Shown here piece by piece: positions 1-8,074 of a stretch of 64,000 bases of DNA. Position numbers and translations under genes: made by a program. The DNA is taken from NCBI GenBank assembly GCA_016715815.1, contig JADJXN010000001.1, positions 62,001 through 126,000 of the forward strand, read 5' to 3'. The DNA is from Oligoflexia bacterium (GTDB taxonomy: Bacteria > Bdellovibrionota > Bdellovibrionia > JABDDW01). The notes under the pieces are model-generated. The model worked only from the letters and a program-made list of their open reading frames with translations, ran no database searches and was not told the DNA's origin. Position 1 is the stretch's first letter, and the number at the start of each line of letters is the position of its first letter.

Positions 1-1423
1 CTTTCTGTGCTACATAATCCCGGGGGTTAATTGAGTACTTTTCAATTTTACGAAGTAGAGTCTTTTTAGGGATATTAGCATTTAAAGCCGTTTGATTAAT
101 GCGCCCCCTAAATTGCTTCAGCGCTTTTATAATAAATTCGCGCTCAAATAATTCCTTTTGCCTATTAAAATCCAAGGCTTGGTCAATGGCCACAGTACCC
201 ATAAGTGCATCCTCAGGGCTTACTGTAGTGTCATCATCCAAATCGTCATCACTCATGCCTGTGATTTTTTCTGGTAAACTTTTAAGTGTGATCTTTTTTG
301 AGCCTTCAATAATAAATGCATGCTCAATCACGTTTTCAAGCTCTCTAATATTACCAGGCCAGTCATACTTTTTAATGGCAGCTATAGCATCAACATTCAT
401 GCCTTCTAGGGCTCTTTTATGAAGAAGGTTGAACTTATTAATAAAAAGCTCAATTAAATGGTCAATATCGTTTTTTCTCTCCCTTAAAGGAGGAAGGTTA
501 ACAGGAATAACATTAAGCCTGTAAAATAAGTCTTCTCTAAAAAGGCCGCCTTTTATCATCTCTTCAAGGTTTCTGTTGGTTGCCGCAATAATTCTCACAT
601 CAGATTCAATTTCACGGTTAGAGCCAACAGGCGTAAACTTTTTTTCCTGAAGCACGCGAAGAAGTTTTACTTGCATAGCGGGGGAGAGATCCCCTACTTC
701 ATCTAAAAATAATGTTCCGCCCTCAGCATATTGAAATTTTCCAATTTTTCTTTGATCTGCACCTGTAAAAGAGCCCTTTTCATGGCCAAAAAGTTCGCTT
801 TCAAATAAAGTCTCAGGAATGGCGGAGCAGTTAATGGCTACCATTTTTTGGTTTTTTCGCTCAGAATTTAAATGAATAGCTTTTGCTACCATCTCTTTTC
901 CAGTGCCAGATTCACCACGAATTAAAACCGGTGTATTTACTTTTGAGAGTTTAAAAATAATATTAAATACCTTTTGCATCTCTCGGCCTGAGCTTACAAA
1001 CTTTTGCCCGCCCTCAAGGGTAATAGAAGGCGCACTAGCGGCAATACGCTCAACAATGTCATGGGCTTCAAATGCAAGCTTTGTCATTTCTAAAATGTCA
1101 GCCTGCTTTACAGGTTTTGAAATGTAGTTATAAGCCCCTTCTTTTACGGCGCGGACGGCATCATTAACATTACTATAGGCAGTTAAGACAATAACGATTA
1201 TGGCGGGGTCATGTTCTTTAATAAATTTTAAAGCATCAAGGCCGTTTAAGTTGGGCATATCAACATCTAAGAAAACTAAAGAATAATCTCCGGCTCGAAC
1301 CTTGGCTACAGCTTGAAGGCCATCGGCGGCTTCATCAATAATATATTTTCCTGTTGAAGAAAGGGCAGCTTTTACAGATTCCCTTAGAGCCTGATCATCA
1401 TCAACAACTAAAACTTTTAACAT
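1..1423 (-). CDS. Sigma-54-dependent response regulator, NtrC family (3' end cut off)
   Basis: This is an enhancer-binding activator that would be phosphorylated by the adjacent kinase and drive sigma-54 promoters. Read on the minus strand from the ATG at 1423, it has a receiver domain at residues 1-115 (acidic D8-D10, phospho-acceptor D53, T81, K103), then an AAA+ domain with Walker A GESGTGKE near 170-177, the sigma-54 contact loop as GSFTGA (217-222; usual form GAFTGA) and Walker B LFLDE near 238-242. A Fis-type helix-turn-helix with the run IPKKTLLRKIEKY lies close to the window edge, so only the last residues are missing. It starts 14 bases after the kinase stop, so the two are co-transcribed. 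Its targets are unknown; the sigma-54 promoters of this window (flagellar operon, its own operon) are candidates by inference. Confidence 0.95.
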   Translation of the reverse strand, partial: MLKVLVVDDDQALRESVKAALSSTGKYIIDEAADGLQAVAKVRAGDYSLVFLDVDMPNLNGLDALKFIKEHDPAIIVIVLTAYSNVNDAVRAVKEGAYNYISKPVKQADILEMTKLAFEAHDIVERIAASAPSITLEGGQKFVSSGREMQKVFNIIFKLSKVNTPVLIRGESGTGKEMVAKAIHLNSERKNQKMVAINCSAIPETLFESELFGHEKGSFTGADQRKIGKFQYAEGGTLFLDEVGDLSPAMQVKLLRVLQEKKFTPVGSNREIESDVRIIAATNRNLEEMIKGGLFREDLFYRLNVIPVNLPPLRERKNDIDHLIELFINKFNLLHKRALEGMNVDAIAAIKKYDWPGNIRELENVIEHAFIIEGSKKITLKSLPEKITGMSDDDLDDDTTVSPEDALMGTVAIDQALDFNRQKELFEREFIIKALKQFRGRINQTALNANIPKKTLLRKIEKYSINPRDYVAQK

Positions 1424-1437
1424 ATATGAAGCCTTTC

Positions 1438-3213
1438 CTACATGGGTAGTTCAATGTTGAAGCAAGATCCCTTTTGGGGTTCTGATTCAACTTGAATTTT
1501 GCCATCGTGCAATTCAATAAAATACTTTGCCAAGTACAAGCCAAGGCCCGTTCCTTTTGTGGTTGAGGCTTTTGCTTGCTTACTTCTATAAAACTTTAAA
1601 AAGACATTGTCTATTTCATCTTTAGAAATTCCATTTCCTTGATCTAAAACTGAGATAACAATTTTGCCGTTTTGCTCGCGAGATTGGATAGTTACGTTTG
1701 TATTCTCTGGGCTGTACTTAATAGCATTTTCTATAAGGTTGGCTATAACCTGACGTATTAAATCCACATCTATTTTAATACTAAAAAGTGGGTCAAGATC
1801 AGTTTTTAACTTTATGTTTTTGCTCACTGCTTGGTCTTCATACTTCTTTGCTACATCTTCAATAATGGCATTAACGTCTTTAACGGTTTTATTAAGCTTC
1901 ATTTCTTTGCTTTCAATGCGGCTTAAATCTAAAATTCCGCCAATAAAACGGTTAAGCTCTTCCCCTGATTTCATAATGGTTTTTATAGCTTGTTTTTGTT
2001 GAGCGCTGAGCTTATTGCCATCATCACTTAATGCAATTTCAGCCATACCTTGAATGCGGGCAATGGGAGTTTTTAAGTCGTGGCTCATCATAGACATAAA
2101 ATTTGTTTTTAACTCTTCCACTTGAGTTAAAAGACGGTTTTTTTGTTCAAATTCCCAGCCCCTTTTGTTTTCTATAATAAGGCGGTAGGGAATAAAAAAG
2201 TAATAAGAAACAAGGATGGTTAATAGTGGGTGTGTGAGGTTGATCCACAACCCAAAACCAAAAAATAAAACTAAAGAAATAACACTTAAACTCAAAGCTT
2301 GAGCACCCAAAAGGGCGATTCCTTTTAAGGGTCTTGCGCCCCAAACAATTAAAACCGTTAAGTAAGAAACAAGAGCGGTTAAAATAAAATCAAATATGGG
2401 GGAGGATTTATTAATACCATTATTATTAATCAAAGTATTAATCACATTAGCCTGAGCCTCAAGGCGAGACATGGCAAGGGGGTCTCTAGAAAGTGGAGTT
2501 AAAACATAATCATCAGCGTTTATGCCGTTATTAATACCTATGAGAACAATTTTGTTTTCAAAAGTTTTTTGCGGAAAGCGACCATCACGAATATCTATAA
2601 AGCTTAAAGATTTAAAGGAGCCTTTGGGCGCATAGCGTATGTAGGTAAAGGCGGAATCGCTATCTTCAAAATAACCACGGTAAGAATTAACATTTATATT
2701 ATTTACTTCTTGGGCAAGTTTTACTTGCAAGGGAAGCTCGCCATCAGAGGAGAGTAAAAGCCTTCTTGTGACTTTATCTTGGGCAAAACTGACGTTATCT
2801 CTTGTTAGGGGGGCAGAAGAAAAGGGTTTGGCAGTAGTGAGTAAATCTTTAGCAAAATAAATATTCCCACCGTATGAGAATTCTTTTTTAAAAGGTGGGG
2901 GATCTAAAATAACAATGGCCTTTGGGTTATCAAGTTGGAGTTGATGAAGTAAAAGAGCGTAGTCTAAAGCAGTGGGTTCAGTGCTAAGCACATGCATGGT
3001 TTTATCATCAATGGCGATGGTGGAAATAACTGAAGCTATCTCAGGTTTTGGGCTAAGCCTCATGCGCACATCAAAAAGCAGGCCTTCAACATAATTTAGT
3101 GGGAATTGGGAAATAACCCAGGCAATAACTAGGGCTCCCAGAAACCTGATTAAGGGGTAAAAACTTTTAAGTCTAACTACGAATGACAAAACTGCTCCCA
3201 AGTTTGCGTTCAT
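1438..3213 (-). CDS. CHASE2-domain sensor histidine kinase
   Basis: Membrane sensor kinase paired with the NtrC-type regulator just downstream. An N-terminal membrane segment is followed by an extracytoplasmic CHASE2-type domain (LSxxPTALDYALLLHQL and DDYVLTPL are recognisable), further membrane segments, then HisKA with the H-box SHDLKTPIARIQG and a HATPase domain (NLIENAIKYSPE N-box; GTGLGLYLAKYF G-box). The frame stays open upstream to an ATG at 3261, but a sigma-54 promoter lies at 3233-3248, inside that extension, and a GGAG sits just before the ATG at 3213, so I chose 3213 (591 residues). The ligand of CHASE2 is unknown. Kinase activity is a family inference from intact boxes. Confidence 0.9.
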   Translation of the reverse strand: MNANLGAVLSFVVRLKSFYPLIRFLGALVIAWVISQFPLNYVEGLLFDVRMRLSPKPEIASVISTIAIDDKTMHVLSTEPTALDYALLLHQLQLDNPKAIVILDPPPFKKEFSYGGNIYFAKDLLTTAKPFSSAPLTRDNVSFAQDKVTRRLLLSSDGELPLQVKLAQEVNNINVNSYRGYFEDSDSAFTYIRYAPKGSFKSLSFIDIRDGRFPQKTFENKIVLIGINNGINADDYVLTPLSRDPLAMSRLEAQANVINTLINNNGINKSSPIFDFILTALVSYLTVLIVWGARPLKGIALLGAQALSLSVISLVLFFGFGLWINLTHPLLTILVSYYFFIPYRLIIENKRGWEFEQKNRLLTQVEELKTNFMSMMSHDLKTPIARIQGMAEIALSDDGNKLSAQQKQAIKTIMKSGEELNRFIGGILDLSRIESKEMKLNKTVKDVNAIIEDVAKKYEDQAVSKNIKLKTDLDPLFSIKIDVDLIRQVIANLIENAIKYSPENTNVTIQSREQNGKIVISVLDQGNGISKDEIDNVFLKFYRSKQAKASTTKGTGLGLYLAKYFIELHDGKIQVESEPQKGSCFNIELPM

Positions 3214-3232
3214 CGACTCCAAAAACACTAGG

Positions 3233-3248
3233 AGCAAATTTAGAGCCA
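3233..3248 (-). promoter_or_regulatory. Sigma-54 promoter of the CHASE2 kinase / NtrC operon
   Basis: On the minus strand: TGGCTC, five bases, TTGCT, with the exact spacing of the -24/-12 consensus TGGCAC-N5-TTGCW and only one mismatch. The predicted start of transcription is near 3222, leaving a leader of about nine bases that carries GGAG before the ATG at 3213. Possible autoregulation by the sigma-54 activator of the same operon is inference. Confidence 0.65.
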
Positions 3249-3390
3249 ACCTATAACACAATAAATCTAGAAATATCAGCTATTTGTGGACTCTTTTTGG
3301 CCACATGGTGTCATTTTTACACCACTTTAAATGCTGCGCGTTAATAAAGGTCTGGCTATTGGTCTAATGCTGTGGCATTATGCCTTTACT

Positions 3391-3708
3391 ATGATTAAAA
3401 AAACCCTACTTATTACGTTATTTGTTTGCTCATTCACAGTCACAATAGCTCAGGCAGAAGTTCATAATTTTTGTGCTCTAAAGGCTTCTTACTACAGAAA
3501 AGCCTGTTTAATTAAAACATCCATGGCTAAAGATTTTGTAAAGTGTATGCAGGTAGGTTTTGTTAATTTAGCTTATGAAGAAAACAAATCTTGTTTTGGT
3601 TATGTGACAAGTCTTTCTGATACCTGCTCAAGACTTTCAATTTACCCAGAAGATTTTGAAAAGCAAGCCACTTGCTACATTGAACAAATTGATAAAGACT
3701 TAAAATAA
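3391..3708 (+). CDS. Small Cys-rich secreted protein, unknown function
   Basis: The frame is open from 3331, but the start at 3391 places a clear signal peptide (MIKKTLLITLFVCSF, cleavage after AQA) at the N-terminus. The mature part is about 84 residues and has six evenly spaced cysteines (FCAL, KACL, KCMQ, SCFG, TCSR, TCYI), consistent with three disulfides in the periplasm or outside the cell. It is convergent with the PBP1B gene, whose end lies four bases away, and I saw no stem-loop terminator between them. I recognise no family. The existence of the gene is moderately certain from the signal peptide and cysteine pattern. Confidence 0.65.
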   Translation: MIKKTLLITLFVCSFTVTIAQAEVHNFCALKASYYRKACLIKTSMAKDFVKCMQVGFVNLAYEENKSCFGYVTSLSDTCSRLSIYPEDFEKQATCYIEQIDKDLK

Positions 3709-3712
3709 ATTT

Positions 3713-5962
3713 TTATTTTCTCTCCCAGCATGGGGAACTAGGAATTCTATCTTCTCTAAACACTAAAGAAATATTTTGTGTAAATTCTTGAGAGCAGCCT
3801 AGTTTAAAAGATAACTCCACAGCGCCTTCAGGAATTGAAAACTCCACCGCAGGCAAATTGGCAGCATAATCTTTCATGTACTTTATCCAAATTGGCAATG
3901 CTCCAGAAGCTCCCGTGAGACCCGTAGGCTCCGGTGTATCATAGCCGGCCCAAACCACAGCAACATGTAATGGGGTAAAACCACCAAACCAAGTATCTTT
4001 GGTATCAGAAGTGGTTCCGGTTTTACCAGCAGCAGGGTGAGTAAAACCACTTAACCTAATTGACCTTCCAGTGCCCCTATCAACGGCGCCTTCCATTAAA
4101 GAAATAACCTGACGTGCGGTCACTTTATCAACAGCTTGTATGGGCTCTAAGCGGTGCTGGTATAAAACATTATTTGAGGTATTCATAATTTTATAAATAA
4201 AAGTAAGTTGGTTAAACTCCCCTTGGCGAGAAAGTGTTGTGTAGGCTTGTAACACCTCAAATGGGGAAAGTGTTGCGCTTCCTAAGGCAAGACTTGGCAC
4301 TGCTAAAAGATCAGAGTTAATTCCTAAGCGGCTTGCCACATCTGCCACTTTTTTAATACCCACCTGCATGGCTACTTGAGTGGTGGCAGAGTTGAGACTT
4401 TTTTCAAGGGCCATGAAAAGTGGAATTTTGCCAAAATATTTATCGTCATAATTATTGGGCGTCCAGCTTTGGCCTTCATACTCAAAGGTGTAAGGGGCGT
4501 CTTCAACTTCTGTTAAAGGGTTAAAACTTAAACTCTCAAAGGCAGCTAAGAAAACAAAAGGTTTAAAAATACTTCCTACTTGGCGTTTGCTATTAACAGC
4601 TCTATTTAATTGTGTCTCAGAAAAACTTCTCCCACCCACAACAGCCTCAACGAAACCATTTGTTGGATCAGCACTTATCAGTGCCCCTTGTAGTTTTTCT
4701 TTTAACTGAGTGCTCATGGCTTCTGTGGCGGCCTGCTGGGCCCTTAAGTTCAAAGTAGTGTAAACACGTAAACCTTCATGATCATTCAAATTAAGCTGTC
4801 TTAATTGATGCTTAACAGACTCAATAAAAAATGGAGCTTGGTCCCGCAATAATCTTTGTGGTTTTTGCGCAAGTGGTTCATTCATGGCTGCTTGATATTC
4901 TTGTTGGTCTATAAGGTTTAGCTCAAGCATTCTTTCTAAAACTTGAGTTCGTCTTTTTAAAGCGCGATCAGCATGGCTAAATGGAGAATAAACCCCGGGG
5001 CCTCTAATACTTCCGGCAAGCCAAGCGGCCTCAGATAAAGTTAAATCCCCAGGGTGTTTATTAAAGAAAAATTTTGAAGCTACACCCACGCCGTGAATTT
5101 CAAATGGGCCCGCTTGACCAAGGTAAATTTCATTAATATAGGTATCTAAAATTTCATCTTTAGAGAACCTGGTTTCAAGTAAAAGTGCCATAAATATTTC
5201 TGTGACTTTTCTTTTAATGGTTCTTTCATGGGTGAGAAAATAGTTTTTCACAAGTTGTTGGGTGATAGTGCTTCCACCCTCTTTCACTCCGCCATGAATA
5301 ACGTTTTTAAAAAGTGCCCTTAAAATTCCGCTCCAGCTAACCCCGCCATGGTTTAAGAACTGGCTATCTTCAATGGCCATAATGGCATTAAGTAAATAGG
5401 TAGGAACTTCTGAGATATTAACAATTTTTCTTAAAACAGGTTGGCCGCCATAAAATTGGGCAAAAAGCTCGGGTTCTAATTCAATAACGGTGGCTGCTTG
5501 GAGTGGAAACTCTAAACCCTCATAAACTTCAATGACCGTATCTTGGGTAAGGGCCACAACTTGAATAATGCTTTGGTTATTATTTAAAGCTTCACTTGTT
5601 TGATCAACGCGTGGATGAGTTACCCAAACGTAACAACTGGTTATATCCAAAGAAAGATTGGTGACTAAGGGTTTGCATTTTTCATAATTTAATAAACTAA
5701 ACTCTCCAGGAATTAATTTTTTTTCAATTTGAATTTTTTTATACTCTAACCGCTCCAAGGTTTGGTTTAAAACTTCCACAATTTTTTTTTGTCCTTTAAG
5801 GATTCGCTCAGGAGCAGAGTAATATTCAGTAGGGGCTGACCAGCGTTTCTGGCTCAGTCTTGATTTAATGGTGTTGTCAAGGTGCTTTACCCACATGCTG
5901 AGGGCAATAATGCTTGAGCTAATAAGTACAACTAACCAAGTAAAAAGACGCGCCATAGACAT
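3713..5962 (-). CDS. mrcB: Bifunctional penicillin-binding protein 1B
   Basis: Class A PBP that polymerises lipid II and cross-links peptidoglycan in the periplasm. A short cytoplasmic N-terminus and one membrane anchor (residues about 5-25) precede a UB2H-like region. The GT51 glycosyltransferase has EDSQFLNHGG with the catalytic Glu, then GGSTITQQLVKNYFL and RTIKRKVTEIFMALLLE. The transpeptidase has the SxxK box as GSIFKP, SxN as SLNSAT and KTG as GKTGTTSDTKDTWF. At 749 residues it is of normal class A length and all catalytic motifs are present. The UB2H-like portion before GT51 is why I call it 1B rather than 1A; the symbol is by homology of layout. It stands alone, divergent from the DUF507 pair. 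Confidence 0.9.
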   Translation of the reverse strand: MSMARLFTWLVVLISSSIIALSMWVKHLDNTIKSRLSQKRWSAPTEYYSAPERILKGQKKIVEVLNQTLERLEYKKIQIEKKLIPGEFSLLNYEKCKPLVTNLSLDITSCYVWVTHPRVDQTSEALNNNQSIIQVVALTQDTVIEVYEGLEFPLQAATVIELEPELFAQFYGGQPVLRKIVNISEVPTYLLNAIMAIEDSQFLNHGGVSWSGILRALFKNVIHGGVKEGGSTITQQLVKNYFLTHERTIKRKVTEIFMALLLETRFSKDEILDTYINEIYLGQAGPFEIHGVGVASKFFFNKHPGDLTLSEAAWLAGSIRGPGVYSPFSHADRALKRRTQVLERMLELNLIDQQEYQAAMNEPLAQKPQRLLRDQAPFFIESVKHQLRQLNLNDHEGLRVYTTLNLRAQQAATEAMSTQLKEKLQGALISADPTNGFVEAVVGGRSFSETQLNRAVNSKRQVGSIFKPFVFLAAFESLSFNPLTEVEDAPYTFEYEGQSWTPNNYDDKYFGKIPLFMALEKSLNSATTQVAMQVGIKKVADVASRLGINSDLLAVPSLALGSATLSPFEVLQAYTTLSRQGEFNQLTFIYKIMNTSNNVLYQHRLEPIQAVDKVTARQVISLMEGAVDRGTGRSIRLSGFTHPAAGKTGTTSDTKDTWFGGFTPLHVAVVWAGYDTPEPTGLTGASGALPIWIKYMKDYAANLPAVEFSIPEGAVELSFKLGCSQEFTQNISLVFREDRIPSSPCWERK

Positions 5963-5985
5963 AAGCTAGCATGCATATTAAAAGT

Positions 5986-6014
5986 TGACAAAACCAAACG
6001 CATCTAATTTAGTG
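5986..6014 (+). promoter_or_regulatory. Candidate sigma-70 promoter for the DUF507 pair
   Basis: A perfect -35 TTGACA at 5986-5991, a 17-base spacer and a weaker -10 TTTAGT at 6009-6014. Transcription would start within a few bases of the ATG at 6023, which also lacks a good Shine-Dalgarno, so the transcript may be leaderless. Confidence 0.35.
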
Positions 6015-6022
6015 TCTAAAAG

Positions 6023-6301
6023 ATGAAACTCTCACCTACACAAATTGAGCGCATTGTTAGAAACGTTTTTGACCGTTTAAAAGAAAAAAACCTTATTGAA
6101 TTTAAAACCGCTGAAAAAGAGGTATTTAACCGCGCCATTGAGCTTGTCACCTTAGATTTTAAAAAAGAGGATGACCTTTTAATTGAAGTTAATAAAATTT
6201 TAGATGACCTTGAAAGGCAAAACCCTGGTGGCTTTGAGCGGCGCAAAATGTTTGCTATGGTTAAAGCCAAGCTTGCCAAACAAAAAGGAATTGTTTTGTG
6301 A
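6023..6301 (+). CDS. DUF507 family protein (first of tandem pair)
   Basis: A 92-residue acidic/basic helical protein matching the DUF507 pattern: MKLSPTQIERIVRNVFDRL at the start, RAIELVTLDFKKEDDLLIEVNKILDDLE in the middle, and the end FERRKMFAMVKAKLAKQKG. No signal peptide or membrane segment, so cytoplasmic. The function of the family is not known to me. The stop codon overlaps the GTG start of the next gene (GTGA), so the two are translationally coupled. Two paralogues side by side suggest a heterodimer or an old duplication; that is inference. Confidence 0.8.
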   Translation: MKLSPTQIERIVRNVFDRLKEKNLIEFKTAEKEVFNRAIELVTLDFKKEDDLLIEVNKILDDLERQNPGGFERRKMFAMVKAKLAKQKGIVL

Positions 6302-6570
6302 TTTTATCTGAAGAAAAGCAAACCCATATTGCTCATGTTATTATAGACGGTATTTGGAATGATGACCTTGTAGAGTACTCAAACGAAGATGAAGCCATCC
6401 GAGAGGCTAAGCGCGTGGTAGTAGAATTTGTAAAAAAAGAAACCGCCCTTGATGATGCGGTGAGGCAGAAGATCGCCACATTAAAGAAAAATGTTATTGA
6501 AGGAACACGCGAGTACGATTTATTGTACAAAAAATATTACGACGAAGAATTAAACAAAAAATTTAGATAA
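6298..6570 (+). CDS. DUF507 family protein (second of tandem pair)
   Basis: A 90-residue cytoplasmic protein starting with GTG at 6298. It resembles its upstream neighbour in length and layout (ILSEEKQTHIAHVIIDGIWND, then REAKRVVVEFVKKE and a C-terminal YDLLYKKYYDEE) but shows limited identity, so the duplication is old. Members of this family often occur in such pairs (from memory, unchecked). Function unknown. Confidence 0.75.
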   Translation: MILSEEKQTHIAHVIIDGIWNDDLVEYSNEDEAIREAKRVVVEFVKKETALDDAVRQKIATLKKNVIEGTREYDLLYKKYYDEELNKKFR

Positions 6571-6591
6571 AACTTTTAGGGGGTTTTTAAA

Positions 6592-8001
6592 GTGAGAGCA
6601 TTATTTTATTCACTATTAATTTTAAGTGCGTTTACACAAACCGCTATTGCAGGAGATTTACAGTGGAACGGTTACTACCGCGCTGAAGGCGTTTTTGTTA
6701 AAAACCCAACTCTTAACAATGCTACTGGTTGGGAAAATAGTTATCTTTTAAACCACCTAGTGCTACAGCCTAAAATTATAGCAATGGATGGTTTTAATAT
6801 TTACTCCCGCTTTGATGTTTTAAATAACTCATTAAATAATAACCAAGCTGGACAGGTGATGGGTAACTATACTGCCACCTCTCCTTCGCCGTCTGCCACA
6901 CTGACTAGCACGGGGCAATTTGAAACCATAGCTGTCACAGAGCTTTACTTAAACTGGGTAAATGAGTTTGGTGCTTTAATGGTAGGGCGAATGCCTTTTA
7001 ACTTTGGTTTAGGCATGACCTACAACAATGGGGATAGCATGGCCCATTGGCTTTCAACAAAAGATCTTGTTGCTTACCGCATAGCCATGGGGAATTTTTA
7101 TCTCATGCCCGCTTACGGAAAAGTTAAAGAAGGCGTTTTTACTAATGAAGATGATGTGAATGAGTATATAGTTTCATTAGAATATAAAAACCCTGAGACA
7201 GATATTGAAATGGGTGTGTTATATAATACTCGTGTAGCCCCTCAAGATGGCTCCACTCCCACCTATGGTAATGACACCACAGCAAGTTATTTTGGAACGG
7301 GTGCCGTTGCCTCTTCAGGTTTTAATGTTTATAACTTAAATTTATTTGTTAAGAAAAAAATGGAATATTTTAGTGTGGGCGTTGAAGCTGGTTTTATGAA
7401 CGGAGATTCCGGTGTGCGCCTAGCAAATGGTAACAAAGTTGATTTTGCAGGTTTTGGTGCGGCAGCTCAGTTAAGTTATCAAACCGGAGACATCACCTTA
7501 GATTTAAAATTAGGTATGGCCAGCGGGGATGACGTTGATAGTGACCGCTTTGAGGGATATTTTTTCCACCCCAACTATGACGTAGCAATGCTTTTATTCA
7601 ACCATGTTTTAGGAAGCTATGATGTTTTACGCTCAACTCTTGCTGGCTCCCGAGCTACAACTAGCACTGCTCTTAACGGTTTAGATACCGAAGTGATTAG
7701 CAATGCTATTTATTTTGCGCCCCAATTTAATTGGGCCCTTAATGAAAGGCATGTTTTAAATGCCAATGTCACTTATGCATTAACTCAAAAGCAAGCTTTT
7801 ACTCAAGCCCAAGGCACAGCAGGTAATGCTTTAGGTTTTGAAATAGATATTGGTTATAAATATCAGTTAAACGAAAAGTTTAGCTGGCACACTCAAATTG
7901 GAGCGCTTATTCCCGGAACTGCTTGGGCCGGTACAGCCACCACAAACTACCGTACTGACATGGTTTACGGTGCAACATCAAAGTTTTCTATCAATTTTTA
8001 A
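6592..8001 (+). CDS. Outer-membrane beta-barrel protein, porin-like
   Basis: A 469-residue protein starting with GTG at 6592 behind the Shine-Dalgarno AGGGGG. A signal peptide of about 20 residues ends at AIAG. The rest alternates polar and aromatic residues typical of transmembrane beta-strands (SRFDVLNNSLNN, ELYLNWVNEFGALMVGR, GFEIDIGYKYQLN) and ends in phenylalanine (SKFSINF), the usual C-terminal signature for barrel insertion. No specific substrate can be read from the sequence; an alginate-export or general porin type fold is possible. It follows the DUF507 pair after 21 bases and may share their transcript. Confidence 0.7.
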   Translation: MRALFYSLLILSAFTQTAIAGDLQWNGYYRAEGVFVKNPTLNNATGWENSYLLNHLVLQPKIIAMDGFNIYSRFDVLNNSLNNNQAGQVMGNYTATSPSPSATLTSTGQFETIAVTELYLNWVNEFGALMVGRMPFNFGLGMTYNNGDSMAHWLSTKDLVAYRIAMGNFYLMPAYGKVKEGVFTNEDDVNEYIVSLEYKNPETDIEMGVLYNTRVAPQDGSTPTYGNDTTASYFGTGAVASSGFNVYNLNLFVKKKMEYFSVGVEAGFMNGDSGVRLANGNKVDFAGFGAAAQLSYQTGDITLDLKLGMASGDDVDSDRFEGYFFHPNYDVAMLLFNHVLGSYDVLRSTLAGSRATTSTALNGLDTEVISNAIYFAPQFNWALNERHVLNANVTYALTQKQAFTQAQGTAGNALGFEIDIGYKYQLNEKFSWHTQIGALIPGTAWAGTATTNYRTDMVYGATSKFSINF

Positions 8002-8006
8002 TTGCT

Positions 8007-8051
8007 AAAAAAAAATCTCTCAGTGGGGTGGGAAGTCCGCCACTGAGAGAT
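8007..8051 (-). terminator. Rho-independent terminator of the secreted Q/N-rich protein gene
   Basis: A perfect 12-bp inverted repeat (ATCTCTCAGTGG at 8015-8026 with CCACTGAGAGAT at 8040-8051, 13-base loop). On the minus strand it is followed by a run of nine Ts (8007-8015), so it terminates the gene ending at 8075. It lacks a T tract on the plus strand but may still slow readthrough from the barrel gene that ends at 8001. Confidence 0.8.
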
Positions 8052-8074
8052 CCAAGGGGAGAGGTTAGGTTATT

